The notes under the pieces: generated by a model
Database searches by the model: none
Seen by the model: the letters and a program-made list of their open reading frames with translations, nothing else
What the model was told of the DNA's origin: nothing
Program-made: the position numbers and the translations under genes
DNA from: Anaerolineaceae bacterium
Lineage (GTDB): Bacteria; Chloroflexota; Anaerolineae; Anaerolineales; Villigracilaceae
Reading direction: 5' to 3'
Assembly: GCA_009885945.1 (NCBI GenBank)
Contig: VFJR01000007.1
Location: 1 to 34,536 of the forward strand
Length of the DNA: 34,536 bases
In this document: piece after piece, positions 23,923-32,521 of the stretch
How positions within the stretch are numbered: position 1 is the stretch's first letter
Layout: each line of letters begins with the position of its first letter

Positions 23923-25005
23923 TTAATTATCGGGTTCATCAGGCTCGTCCGGGGCATCAGGTTCTTCTACCCCGCTGTTACTTGATCCGCTTCCGCTATT
24001 ATCATCAGTACTGCTGCCGCTATGGTCTATGCTATCATCTTCAATATCATCATTGCCATTATTACCACCTGTAGTTCCTTCGTCTGAATCTTCCAGTTCT
24101 ATTTTTGTGGCTACAAATCTGCCATCAGAAGAAAAATAGCCCTCCACTTCTACTTCCAGCCCAATAGTCAGGTTTCCATTAATGGTTGTATTCTCAAGAT
24201 AGACAAGCTGGTGATTAATAGTAATTGTATTTCCCTGCATTAAAAGGATGTGCCCTTCAATATGAAAGCCGTCATGCTCATCTGATTCTGCTTTCAAAGC
24301 TTTGCCTAGCGGCACAATAGAGCCCGGCGGCAACAACTCAATACTGCTAAGCACAACCAACCCATCTTCATTCGTACTGCCTGTGGCAATAACCATAATT
24401 CCATTGCTCAACGATCCTTTTGTTTCAGCAGTTACCAAAACAGGCAAACCTGAAATAAAGAATTTTCCGTTTTGTTCTAAGACCACGCCTTCCAGCCGTA
24501 CCTCGGCAAAAAGACCTTCAGCCAGTAATTCATTGGCTTCGTGCAAACGCTCTTGTTCATATTCATTTTCCAATACGATGCGCGCAAATTGATCTGTTAC
24601 AAACAACAAACGCACATCTTCCCAAGTCCGTTTTACAGAGTATAAATTTTGCCCTGGCAATGCGCCCGAAGAAGCGCTGACCAACCCCGTACCGCTGGCA
24701 AGCAGCACAGTCAAAACACTAAACGTTAATGAAAATCGCTGAAACAAAGAGAGCATCGGGCGGCGTGACACAAGTTTTTGTTCACGCAAGTGCGCGGCAC
24801 GCTGCAATACTTTAGTACGTCCCTGCATCATAGCTTGTTGAGATGGCATAGCGGCAGATGAGGCGCGCAATCTTTGTCCAGCTTTTAACATGATGCGCAA
24901 TTCATCTGCAACATCAGGAAATTGGACAAGGGTCTCTTCAAGCCCTTTTCCATTTTCTATTTCCTGCAGACAAATTTCGAGAATATCAAATAAATTATGA
25001 TTCAT
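23923..25005 (-). CDS. DUF5667/DUF5666 membrane protein, probable regulator of the ECF sigma factor
   Basis: A 360-residue single-pass protein. A cytoplasmic helical region (residues 1-90) begins DILEICLQEIENGKGLEETL and resembles the region that binds sigma factors in related Chloroflexota proteins. A membrane segment lies at about 91-111. ALPGQNLYSVKRTWEDVRLL (115-134) is the DUF5667 signature. Two DUF5666-like beta units follow (LEGVVLEQNGKFFISG and FHIEGHILLMQGNTITI), then an Asp/Glu/Ser/Gly-rich tail. Its start overlaps the end of the sigma gene by 11 bases. The sigma/overlap/membrane topology is that of an anti-sigma factor without the zinc motif; that role is inference. Confidence 0.85.
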   Translation of the reverse strand: MNHNLFDILEICLQEIENGKGLEETLVQFPDVADELRIMLKAGQRLRASSAAMPSQQAMMQGRTKVLQRAAHLREQKLVSRRPMLSLFQRFSLTFSVLTVLLASGTGLVSASSGALPGQNLYSVKRTWEDVRLLFVTDQFARIVLENEYEQERLHEANELLAEGLFAEVRLEGVVLEQNGKFFISGLPVLVTAETKGSLSNGIMVIATGSTNEDGLVVLSSIELLPPGSIVPLGKALKAESDEHDGFHIEGHILLMQGNTITINHQLVYLENTTINGNLTIGLEVEVEGYFSSDGRFVATKIELEDSDEGTTGGNNGNDDIEDDSIDHSGSSTDDNSGSGSSNSGVEEPDAPDEPDEPDN

Positions 25006-25546
25006 CGCTCACCTTGCCAATCACACGCTGAAGAGCCGCCAATGCACGAAACTGAAGAGCTTTGACAGCATTTACATTTTTTTTCAAAATAACCGCTGTT
25101 TCTTCCAATGAATATTCTTGCCCAAACCGCAAAGAAAGTACCTGTTGCTGCTCATCGGTTAATTTGGCAAGAGCGCCTTGAAGTATATATTTTTGTTCAC
25201 GCGCATCTACTTCTGAAGCAGTGCCTGGTCTCAGATCAGGGAACGAATCTGAAATAGCCTCTGTGGGTCTGCGATATTTTTTACGCAATTCGTCTGTGAT
25301 CAGATGAGAGGCGGTGCCGATCAGCCAACCCTTCAAGTTGTTTTGTGGACCCCGATTTTTGTCCACAGCCTCGAGCAAACGCACAAAGACATCACTTGCC
25401 AAATCCTCTGCAACCTGCTCATCTGCCAAACGATAAAGGGCATACCGATAAACTTCAAGATAATACCTGTCATAGATCGCGCCAATCGTCTGCGAATCCA
25501 AATTTTGTAGTTTTTTTATTACATCATTTTCATCAATGGAAAACAT
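24995..25546 (-). CDS. ECF-type RNA polymerase sigma factor
   Basis: A 183-residue sigma-70 family protein of the ECF class. Region 2 is seen as AIYDRYYLEVYRYALYRLAD, EDLASDVFVRLLEAV and LKGWLIGTASHLITDELRKK; region 4 as LTDEQQQVLSLRFGQEYSLE, then ETAVILKKNVNAVKALQFRA with its helix-turn-helix. Regions 1.1 and 3 are missing, as usual for ECF sigmas. It directs polymerase to a limited set of promoters, probably including its own. The downstream overlapping DUF5667 protein is the likely partner. No Shine-Dalgarno is obvious at this ATG. The regulon and signal are unknown. Confidence 0.93.
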   Translation of the reverse strand: MFSIDENDVIKKLQNLDSQTIGAIYDRYYLEVYRYALYRLADEQVAEDLASDVFVRLLEAVDKNRGPQNNLKGWLIGTASHLITDELRKKYRRPTEAISDSFPDLRPGTASEVDAREQKYILQGALAKLTDEQQQVLSLRFGQEYSLEETAVILKKNVNAVKALQFRALAALQRVIGKVSDES

Positions 25547-25625
25547 AAGAGAATTAGCGCTCGTTCAAAATGAAATCAACTATCGTTTAATATTCCGTTT
25601 CACTTTGAGTATATCAGCAGCGCGC

Positions 25626-25667
25626 AAAAAAAGATGTCATTACCCTGGGCAATGACATCTTTTTTTA
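25626..25667 (-). terminator. Bidirectional intrinsic terminator
   Basis: AGATGTCATT (25632-25641) pairs with AATGACATCT (25651-25660), and the stem continues inward with one mismatch. It is flanked by A and T runs on the two sides, so it can stop transcription in both directions. It ends the acidic lipoprotein gene, upstream of the sigma operon. Confidence 0.88.
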
Positions 25668-25682
25668 ATTCTTTATTTCCAC

Positions 25683-26192
25683 TTATCCGCCAGAGCCTGA
25701 ATCTTCGTCTCCAGATTCATCTTCACTTTCGTCTTCATCTTCACTTTCGTCTTCATCTTCACTTTCGTCTTCATTTTCATCTTCATCTTCAGATTCGTCT
25801 TCAGATTCGTCTTCGCTTTCAGACTCATCTTCATCTACATCTTCGTCTATATCTTCACTATCATCCGATGCTTCATCATCAGCTTTATCATCAACACCGC
25901 TCACAACAAAGGTCCCGTCATCCAATGCTTCTAATTCCAAAACAACGGTATCACCCACAGCAAATGTTTCATCGCCCAAAAACTCTGGCGCAACTGTAAA
26001 GGTTTGTCCATTTACAGTCCATTCATCGCCATTAATAGATTCAATTTGACCTTCAATCTCATTATGAGAAGCCAATCCCTTGCTTCCCCCAAAATTATTG
26101 TCATTTTGCTTTGCTGGAGCACCACTGCAAGCAGCCAGCAGAAGGGATGCAAGAACAATCATAAACCGAAGCATGCTAAATATATTTTTCAT
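25683..26192 (-). CDS. DUF5666-like lipoprotein with a highly acidic repeat tail
   Basis: A 169-residue protein. The signal peptide ends in a lipobox, LLLAAC with Cys22. After a short tether comes a single DUF5666-like beta domain (EIEGQIESINGDEWTVNG, FAVGDTVVLELEALDDGTFV, about residues 45-98). From about residue 100 to the end it is almost only Asp, Glu and Ser, with units SEDEDE repeated. The repeat is encoded by near-perfect 18-base direct repeats. An AGGAG ribosome site precedes the ATG. The acidic tail may bind cations or extend from the surface; no function is established. It shares its DUF5666 module with the neighbouring putative anti-sigma protein. Confidence 0.85.
   Translation of the reverse strand: MKNIFSMLRFMIVLASLLLAACSGAPAKQNDNNFGGSKGLASHNEIEGQIESINGDEWTVNGQTFTVAPEFLGDETFAVGDTVVLELEALDDGTFVVSGVDDKADDEASDDSEDIDEDVDEDESESEDESEDESEDEDENEDESEDEDESEDEDESEDESGDEDSGSGG
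25717..25770. repeat. Three perfect 18-base direct repeats inside the acidic lipoprotein gene
   Basis: The unit TCATCTTCACTTTCGTCT on the plus strand occurs three times without change (25717-25734, 25735-25752, 25753-25770), and degenerate copies follow to about 25830. The unit is a multiple of three, so copy-number change keeps the reading frame and only lengthens or shortens the acidic tail. Confidence 0.9.
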
Positions 26193-26254
26193 TGCGAATA
26201 ATCTCCTGGGTTCTAAAAATATGAAATTCTATCTATATAGTCGAATATCCCCTT

Positions 26255-26295
26255 AAAAAGTTACGGGCTCTCCAAAACCAACTTGGAAAGCCCGT
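26255..26295 (-). terminator. Intrinsic terminator after the phospholipase-D-like gene
   Basis: ACGGGCT-C-TCCAA (26263-26275) pairs with TTGGA-A-AGCCCGT (26283-26295), with one mismatch. On the minus strand it is followed by AACTTTTTAAG. It lies 24 bases past the stop of the gene at 26320. Confidence 0.85.
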
Positions 26296-26319
26296 CGTAG
26301 GCAGTATTTAGCTTAAAAG

Positions 26320-27432
26320 CTATTTTTGCGCCTGCGTATACACTCTTTCAAATTCTGCTAGAAACTGTGCCGCAACCTCATCGCTATAGACAACCAGAAA
26401 ATTCTCATCATTTCTGGTCTCTGCGCTGGTGGTGAAATTATAAGAGCCAAAAACCACAATACTTTCGTCAATGATCATTACTTTATGGTGCATCTGACCC
26501 TCAATGCCATCGCGATAAACATCCAAGCCTGCAGAGCTAAATTGATCAAATTCAGTGCCTTGGTTTGAGTTAACCTGCTGTTCTTCCATGACACCCTGCA
26601 CTGTAAGCCCATCTTCGGCACGGGCGCGAATTGCCTGCCCAAGCGCATCAGATGTAAAGGAGAATGCCATAAAGTAAATACTGCTGTTTGCTTCGTTGAT
26701 CAAATCCAATAAAGCATTGACGGGTTTATCATCTGGCGAGAAATAATTATCAAATGGAATCCCATCCAAAGTCACACGCGGATTCGGCGTATCAGGCGCG
26801 ATATCGTCGCTAAATTTATCATCCACAAACATTTCTTCAAATTCTTGGGTGTAATTCTCAGCCAATTTCACAGAGCGAATCCGCACAAGATTATTGTTGT
26901 CCTCATAAGTCCCAGAATCGGTAAAATTCAGCGAACCCATCCATACTTCAGAGTGATCAATGACAATAAATTTATCGTGCATTAATCCCTCACGGCGATC
27001 ACCAATCAAAGGAATACCTGCATCTATTAACTTTTGCGGGTCCGAACGATCCAAATTATCCGATTCCATCACAACCCGAACCTGCACGCCGCGCTCAAAG
27101 GCATTGATCAAAGCGTACCGAACACTATCGAGGCTCAAGCTATAAACTGCCATATCTATGCTTAATCGCGCTGAATCTATTGCTGCCACCAGCGGAACAT
27201 CTGCTCCGCCAGTTTTTTGCGCAGAGAGCGAACTTTGCGGGTCGGTGAAATAAATTTCCAGCGTAGAATTTCCAGCGCCAAAACCAGCGCTCAAAGAAAT
27301 CTCTGTAAACTGCGAAGATACTGAATTATTCTGAGATGCTTGTGATTGTACAGGATCAACAGAAGCTGGTGCACAAGCGAACAAAAGCGATGTAATTAAT
27401 ATAATAGAAAAGATAAAGCTGTTCTGTTTCAT
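26320..27432 (-). CDS. Phospholipase D-like lipoprotein with two HKD motifs
   Basis: A 370-residue secreted protein with a lipoprotein-type signal (LLFAC, Cys20). Two PLD half-domains follow. The first has MHDKFIVID followed by GSLNFTDSG (HKD near residue 151); the second has MHHKVMIIDES, then GSYNFTTSAE and NDEN (near 314). This two-motif, ~350-residue form is seen in Nuc-type endonucleases and cardiolipin-synthase-like hydrolases; both histidines, lysines and aspartates are intact, so it is probably active as a phosphodiesterase outside the membrane. DNA or phospholipid as substrate cannot be decided from sequence. AGGAAA precedes the ATG. It is flanked by its own terminator and appears to be a single-gene unit. 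Confidence 0.9.
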   Translation of the reverse strand: MKQNSFIFSIILITSLLFACAPASVDPVQSQASQNNSVSSQFTEISLSAGFGAGNSTLEIYFTDPQSSLSAQKTGGADVPLVAAIDSARLSIDMAVYSLSLDSVRYALINAFERGVQVRVVMESDNLDRSDPQKLIDAGIPLIGDRREGLMHDKFIVIDHSEVWMGSLNFTDSGTYEDNNNLVRIRSVKLAENYTQEFEEMFVDDKFSDDIAPDTPNPRVTLDGIPFDNYFSPDDKPVNALLDLINEANSSIYFMAFSFTSDALGQAIRARAEDGLTVQGVMEEQQVNSNQGTEFDQFSSAGLDVYRDGIEGQMHHKVMIIDESIVVFGSYNFTTSAETRNDENFLVVYSDEVAAQFLAEFERVYTQAQK

Positions 27433-27474
27433 TATTGTTTCCTGTGGTTAGGTTAATCACAGACCTTACGCATG

Positions 27475-27600
27475 AACCCAAGTAGCCATGACGCCAAGGC
27501 TAGATAAAGTTCGCCAAGGGCTTTTCTTGGCGAACTTTCAAAAAATTGGCGCTCTTTGCGCCTTAGCCCTCTTTAGAGGGTGGCGGTGACAAAGATTTTG
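27475..27600. repeat. Intergenic cluster of three hairpins
   Basis: This 185-base gap between genes holds three inverted repeats in a row: AAAGTTCGCCAAG (27506-27518) with CTTGGCGAACTTT (27526-27538); GGCGC (27548-27552) with GCGCC (27558-27562); and CCCTCT (27567-27572) with AGAGGG (27575-27580). The words CGCCAAG and CTTTGCG are typical of dispersed intergenic repeats in environmental bacteria. None is followed by a T tract, so they are not plain terminators. Confidence 0.6.
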
Positions 27601-27617
27601 ATTCTGCATACGGTCAG

Positions 27618-30600
27618 TTATTTAGATTTACTGGATAATTCTTCCACCAAGTTATTCACCTGTTTTAAACGATCTGATAATACTTTTATGACGCTCATAC
27701 TCACATCCGGGCGGTCATGCAATAGTGAGTTAAATGCTTTTTGAGAAATGCACAAAACATGCACATCATTGACTGCGGTTAAATTGGCTACACGCGGCTC
27801 ACGGTTAATCACAGACATTTCGCCTACATACTCGCCCACATCACGGCGCGCCAATTCCACTTCATTGTTATTAGCATCTACGGTGGTTACTTTTACCTGC
27901 CCAGAAACGATCACATACAACATGTCACCTTGCTCGCCTTCTTCTGCAAATACTTCGTCGCTAGCAAAAAAAGATTCCTCTGCGATCAGCGCTACTTGCT
28001 TTAAATCTGCGGGGGAAAGTTTTTCAAATAAAGGTACGCGCTTAAAAAACAGAATACGATCCATTAAAGTTAAGGTGTGATAGTTTTCCATTGAATCTCC
28101 TACAGGTTGGGCGGCAATACGTACAAGGGCATCATGATCTTCAAATAATACTTTATCCAATTGAGGCGCAAACAGACTGTTATTAATTTTTCTTAAAGCA
28201 TACGCTGTGCAGGCACGTACCCAAGGGTCGCGGTCTGCAAGCAAAGTTTTCCATATATCAGGATCAACTACAGTAGGCTCTTCAATTTCTTCCCACAGGC
28301 TCATCAGCGGGCGTACACTGTTGCGCCACTTTTCACTCAACTCATCTAAAATTTCCAAGCCTAAGGCTCTTTGCGATGTATCACTCCAACGCAAAGTATC
28401 CACCGCCAAAGACATTGCTTCGCGGTCTTCCATCAATCCAATCGCCTGTAATGCCCGAATTCCCGACTCTTTGGATTTTTCATGCAATTGATTTGCTAAA
28501 AATTCGCCCGCATCTGTCTTGACCTCAAGCCTGACCTGGCGCATTTGGTTTTCGTGGCGTTCCGCGCGTTCTACTGCCATACGAATATAAGCTTCCATCG
28601 GTTTTAATGGAGGAGGCGGCAATTCATAAAGAGCAAGCAATGCACCATCTTCATATTCAAGTTGCATTAATACGTTAAGCGTCGGCTGAATCGCTTCGGC
28701 TCCAATACTACCCAGCAAGGATGCGCTCGTTTCTTGTATGCGTGTATCATGAGAAGAAAGCGCTATAATTAAATGAGAAATAGCATTACTGGGATTAATC
28801 TGCACCAAAGATTTAAGTATGGCGCGGTGAATATCAGGAAATTCTGCTTGGTCTTTAATTTCGTTTTCAAGAAAGACAAAAAGCTCGCTGTCTTTTAATT
28901 CGCCAAGAGCGCCAATCGCTGCAATGCGTGCAGAGGGCTCGCCCATCGCCGCTGTGCTTCGTAAAAATTGTTTTGCCTGTGTAAGAATTAAATTTTCGAT
29001 AGCGCCAGTGATTGGCAATTTGAGCAGTGCCACAGCCGCACGCGTACTCACTTGCGGATCTGGGTCATCAAGCATCGGATGTAGATAATGTAAAACGCCA
29101 GGCGCAAAGCCAGCAAGATGCGAAAGCGTGGAAACTGCTTCGGTACGCACATCAGGCTCAGGGTCAGAGAGAGAGGCGGCGATATCCAATAAAGCAGTAG
29201 TGGCATTTGAGGTAGCTAAAGCTCTTAAAGATTCAACGCGTACTATTGAATCTGAATCGTGTAATGATTGCACCAGCAAACTATGTACGCCTTGCGTAGG
29301 CAAATAACCAAGAATTTCAACGGCAACGCGCCGAATGGCGGGGTCTGGGTCATTCAGCGCCTTAATAATTTTTGCGAGCGCAGAAACATCATTTTGCAAA
29401 CCCGTGAGGGATCCCCCTTCTGTGTAGAATAATTGCGGTTTGCCTGCGCGTAAAGCATCCAAAAGAGCTTCGTTATATCCACGGCGTGCTTTCCAAATGG
29501 CGCTGGTGCATAAAACTGCCGCAATAAATCCAATCCACGCTAACTGCGCAGGTGTTAAAAACCGATCGCCTACAATGAGCAAACCGCCTGCAATAAATGT
29601 ACCTGCCTGCCCAGGCACGCCATCAATAAACGCACGCACTTGATCACGCCGTTCGGCAGGGGCTACATTGAACATAGCTTGATAGGCTGGGTCTGCCATG
29701 CCAGAAAGCCATAAGGTTTGTATAAAACGAAATGAAATTATGACTAGGAAAGCAGGAGAAATAATCATCACGCCAAATCCGCCAAGATAAATGAGCGGGA
29801 GCAAAAGAAGCGCGGTCATAATTCCAAACCGTACAAAAAAACGATTTGCTATAAATAATGATGCTAAAAAAGCGGCGGCTGTACTGACACCGGTAAATAC
29901 ACCAAGGAAGGATGCCAATCCAGCTTCATCGGGAAAGTTTTCTGTTGCTGCGCGTGAAAATGGTAATGAAATGGAAAAATAAAGCACCGAAAATAAAATA
30001 GCCGCAAGGGATACTGAAACCAACAAAGGTGAATTGCGCACATATTGAAAACCACGTCGAATTTCTTTAGTAACAGAGGGGGCTTTTCGTTTTGATTTTT
30101 TGCTAAAGAATTGTGTGACTTGTGAATTTTTAAGTAATGTCATCACCAGAAAAAATGTGATGAGCATGGCGCCTGACCAAATATAGATTAGATTATCGGT
30201 GCCAATTACAGCCACCGACGCCCCTGTCAAAAAACCGCCAATGACTTGCCCTAAAATGCGGCTGGCATTAAAAATAGGAAAAAGACGTTTTGCTTGGCGA
30301 GCATCACAAACAAACCCCGCTACGCCCCAAACTAGTAAACCGATCAATGAGTTGAGAATTTCCTTACCAAGCCATAGGATTGGGTACACCCAGATTAAAT
30401 CTGTAATCAGGGCGATCCTTGCTCCGATAAGTACAATTGTAAGGATGAGAGGCAGGGTAATATAAAGTATAGCGCGCGGCACGCGGCTGAGGAATGCAGA
30501 AACCCCAAAAGATGTGAGCATATTGGTAAGCCCTAAACCCAAAAACATATAGGGCAGGTAATCTACACCAAAACGCTTGATAAATAAAGTTTCAATGCCA

Positions 30601-30710
30601 GTGCCGCCCAATGCCGCTCCGCCAGCAGTGAAAAGCATAATGCCAATCACAAGTGAGACCATGCGGGTTTCGCCGTGTTTTATATTGAGAAATTGACTAA
30701 TTCGCTGCAT
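27618..30710 (-). CDS. Transporter-like membrane domain fused to HEAT repeats and a cyclic-nucleotide-binding domain
   Basis: A 1030-residue fusion. Residues 1-420 carry about twelve membrane segments and resemble the major-facilitator or ATP/ADP translocase (NTT) type (TAGGAALGGTGIETLFIKRF, WVYPILWLGKEI and FNASRILGQVIGGFLTG are visible). About 430-870 are HEAT repeats, for example DPDPAIRRVAVEILGYLP and DPEPDVRTEAVSTLSHLA. About 885-1020 form a cNMP-binding fold: PLFEKLSPADLKQ, AEEGEQGDMLYVIVSGQVKV and the phosphate-binding region GEMSVINREPRVANLTA. Such fusions occur in Chloroflexota and some other groups. A nucleotide-regulated transporter is a reasonable guess, but the substrate is unknown. 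AGGAAG precedes the start. Confidence 0.9.
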   Translation of the reverse strand: MQRISQFLNIKHGETRMVSLVIGIMLFTAGGAALGGTGIETLFIKRFGVDYLPYMFLGLGLTNMLTSFGVSAFLSRVPRAILYITLPLILTIVLIGARIALITDLIWVYPILWLGKEILNSLIGLLVWGVAGFVCDARQAKRLFPIFNASRILGQVIGGFLTGASVAVIGTDNLIYIWSGAMLITFFLVMTLLKNSQVTQFFSKKSKRKAPSVTKEIRRGFQYVRNSPLLVSVSLAAILFSVLYFSISLPFSRAATENFPDEAGLASFLGVFTGVSTAAAFLASLFIANRFFVRFGIMTALLLLPLIYLGGFGVMIISPAFLVIISFRFIQTLWLSGMADPAYQAMFNVAPAERRDQVRAFIDGVPGQAGTFIAGGLLIVGDRFLTPAQLAWIGFIAAVLCTSAIWKARRGYNEALLDALRAGKPQLFYTEGGSLTGLQNDVSALAKIIKALNDPDPAIRRVAVEILGYLPTQGVHSLLVQSLHDSDSIVRVESLRALATSNATTALLDIAASLSDPEPDVRTEAVSTLSHLAGFAPGVLHYLHPMLDDPDPQVSTRAAVALLKLPITGAIENLILTQAKQFLRSTAAMGEPSARIAAIGALGELKDSELFVFLENEIKDQAEFPDIHRAILKSLVQINPSNAISHLIIALSSHDTRIQETSASLLGSIGAEAIQPTLNVLMQLEYEDGALLALYELPPPPLKPMEAYIRMAVERAERHENQMRQVRLEVKTDAGEFLANQLHEKSKESGIRALQAIGLMEDREAMSLAVDTLRWSDTSQRALGLEILDELSEKWRNSVRPLMSLWEEIEEPTVVDPDIWKTLLADRDPWVRACTAYALRKINNSLFAPQLDKVLFEDHDALVRIAAQPVGDSMENYHTLTLMDRILFFKRVPLFEKLSPADLKQVALIAEESFFASDEVFAEEGEQGDMLYVIVSGQVKVTTVDANNNEVELARRDVGEYVGEMSVINREPRVANLTAVNDVHVLCISQKAFNSLLHDRPDVSMSVIKVLSDRLKQVNNLVEELSSKSK

Positions 30711-30940
30711 ACTTTAGCTTCCTGTTCTTATAGATGCCTAATAGACAAGCACTAACAATGCAAATTCACTCATAAGATTTTGAATATTTTTTCGAAACCA
30801 ATCAGGTTTAACTACGCTAATTGAGAAGTATTTTCAAAAAAAACTCAAAAGAAATGCAGGCGTAGTCAAAAAGACTTCGGCAACATAATCATATTGAGTA
30901 ATAATTATGATTATACCCGCATATAATATAATCCTTATCT
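30711..30940. promoter_or_regulatory. Divergent promoter region between the fusion transporter and murJ
   Basis: An AT-rich 230-base gap between two divergent genes, so it must contain a promoter for each. On the plus side two overlapping TATAAT boxes (30922-30927 and 30927-30932) lie just ahead of the murJ ATG; TTGAGT at 30894 is too far for a normal -35. No clear promoter is seen on the minus side, and no small ORF is convincing. Confidence 0.5.
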
Positions 30941-32518
30941 ATGGAACAAAACGCTAATCAACAAATCGCCCGCGCGGCAGGCACGATTATGATCGCCATC
31001 GTATTGGGACAAATCGCGGGATTAATTCGCGGCATCATCGTTGCGCGCACCTTCGGTGCCTCACCAGAACTGGATGCCTTCTTCGCCGCCAACCGAGTCA
31101 GCGAAACTTTATTTCTATTGGTCGCAGGCGGCGCGCTTGGGTCTGCATTCATTCCAACATTCACTGGATTACTCGCCAAAGACGAAAAAGATTCCGCCTG
31201 GAAACTCGCCGCCTCTTTAGCCAACGCGGTCACACTTACCCTCAGCCTGCTTGCCGCGTTAACTGCTTTTTTCGCCCCTCAAGTTGTGCGCTTCGCCCTC
31301 GCCCCCGGACTTTCCACCAACCCCGAGCTTTTTGCCTTAACTGTTGCATTACTGCGCATCCAATTGATCTCTGCCATCCTCTTCGGTCTCGGCGGATTAA
31401 TTGTCGGCATTCTCAACGCGCATCAAATCTTTTTAATTCCCGCGCTCACGCCCGCGCTTTATCAACTTGGCATCATCTTTGGCGCGCTATTTCTCTCCCC
31501 TACTTTGGGAATCTACGGGCTGGCATGGGGCGTAGTGATCGGCTCAATTTTATATTTACTCGTACAACTTCCATCATTACTTAAACTCGCTGGTAACCTG
31601 CCACTTTCAACTTTCAACTTTCAACTCACTCCCCACGTCCGCCAAGTGTTCCTCCTCATGGGACCTCGCTTACTCGGTGTTGCCATCGTGCAATTAAATT
31701 TTTGGGTCAACACCTGGCTCGCCTCTCAAATGCCCAGCGGAAGTGTCTCTGGCTTATATTATGGTTTCTCGCTCATGCTGATGGCACAAGCCGCTATTGC
31801 TCAATCCGTAGCCATCGCCGCAATGCCGACATTTTCTGCACAACACGCACTTGGTCAACAAGATGAAATGCGCGCCTCGCTCGCCGCATCCCTGCGCGGA
31901 ATTATCCTGATGGCATTGCCTGCCAGCATAGGGCTAATGATTTTGCGTCAGCCGTTGATCGCCTTGCTTTATCAGCGCGGCGCATTTGACGAAAACTCTG
32001 TACAAATTGTTTCTTGGGCACTGCTTTGGTACGCGGCAGGCATGGTAGGACACTCCATCATGGAAATCCTCACCCGCGCCTTTTACGCTCAACACGATAC
32101 AAAGACTCCAGTCATCATCGGGATAATCGCAATGACGCTCAATGTGATCTTCAGCATTACCTTCGCAAAGTTATTCACATCGCTCGGCTGGATGCCACAC
32201 GGCGGATTGGCATTAGCAAACTCAACAGCCACCGCGCTTGAAGCAGTCGTATTATTTGTGGTCATGCGAAAACGATTGAACGGAATTGAAGGCAATCATA
32301 TTTTACGCGGAGCAATCCCCTCATTAATTGCCGCATTAGGAATGTCTTTCACCTTATTTGGCTGGCTCAGGCTTGCAAAAGATTTCAACACATGGCTTAT
32401 TGCCCCTCTTGGCGTCATCCTCGGCGGAATAATTTACTTTGGCATTTTATTTATATTGCGCCTGCCAGAATTACAATTTATTGTGAATGGGATTTCAAGA
32501 AGGCTGAAAAGAAATTAA
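30941..32518 (+). CDS. murJ: Lipid II flippase MurJ
   Basis: A 525-residue protein of the MOP/MviN superfamily that moves lipid II across the membrane for peptidoglycan synthesis. About 14 hydrophobic segments are visible, and the N-terminus has the family pattern: GQIAGLIRGIIVARTFGAS, ELDAFFAANRVSETLFLLV, GALGSAFIPTF. In the second half are LYQRGAFDE and ITFAKLFTSLGWMPHGGLALA. There is no Shine-Dalgarno; TATAAT ends eight bases before the ATG, so the mRNA is probably leaderless. Three perfect 7-base repeats (CTTTCAA, 31604-31624) lie in a loop-coding region. It converges on the DUF212 gene with a terminator between. MurJ and Wzx-like flippases belong to one superfamily, but this length and N-terminus fit MurJ. 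Confidence 0.93.
   Translation: MEQNANQQIARAAGTIMIAIVLGQIAGLIRGIIVARTFGASPELDAFFAANRVSETLFLLVAGGALGSAFIPTFTGLLAKDEKDSAWKLAASLANAVTLTLSLLAALTAFFAPQVVRFALAPGLSTNPELFALTVALLRIQLISAILFGLGGLIVGILNAHQIFLIPALTPALYQLGIIFGALFLSPTLGIYGLAWGVVIGSILYLLVQLPSLLKLAGNLPLSTFNFQLTPHVRQVFLLMGPRLLGVAIVQLNFWVNTWLASQMPSGSVSGLYYGFSLMLMAQAAIAQSVAIAAMPTFSAQHALGQQDEMRASLAASLRGIILMALPASIGLMILRQPLIALLYQRGAFDENSVQIVSWALLWYAAGMVGHSIMEILTRAFYAQHDTKTPVIIGIIAMTLNVIFSITFAKLFTSLGWMPHGGLALANSTATALEAVVLFVVMRKRLNGIEGNHILRGAIPSLIAALGMSFTLFGWLRLAKDFNTWLIAPLGVILGGIIYFGILFILRLPELQFIVNGISRRLKRN
31604..31624 (+). repeat. murJ: Three 7-base tandem repeats (CTTTCAA) inside murJ
   Basis: CTTTCAA occurs three times end to end. The array totals 21 bases, so the frame is kept now, but gain or loss of one unit would shift it. 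Confidence 0.85.
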
Positions 32519-32521
32519 AAA

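Noticed and set aside
25717-25830. Short CRISPR-like array
   Set aside because: The repeats are directly adjacent without spacers, are in a coding frame, and encode the acidic tail.
25634-25999. Plus-strand frame rich in His, Leu and Arg
   Set aside because: It is the antisense of the 18-base acidic repeats, so its repetitive composition is a shadow of the lipoprotein gene.
27506-27538. Plain terminator of the fusion-transporter gene
   Set aside because: The stem is good, but neither side has a T tract and two more hairpins follow, so I list it as an intergenic repeat cluster.
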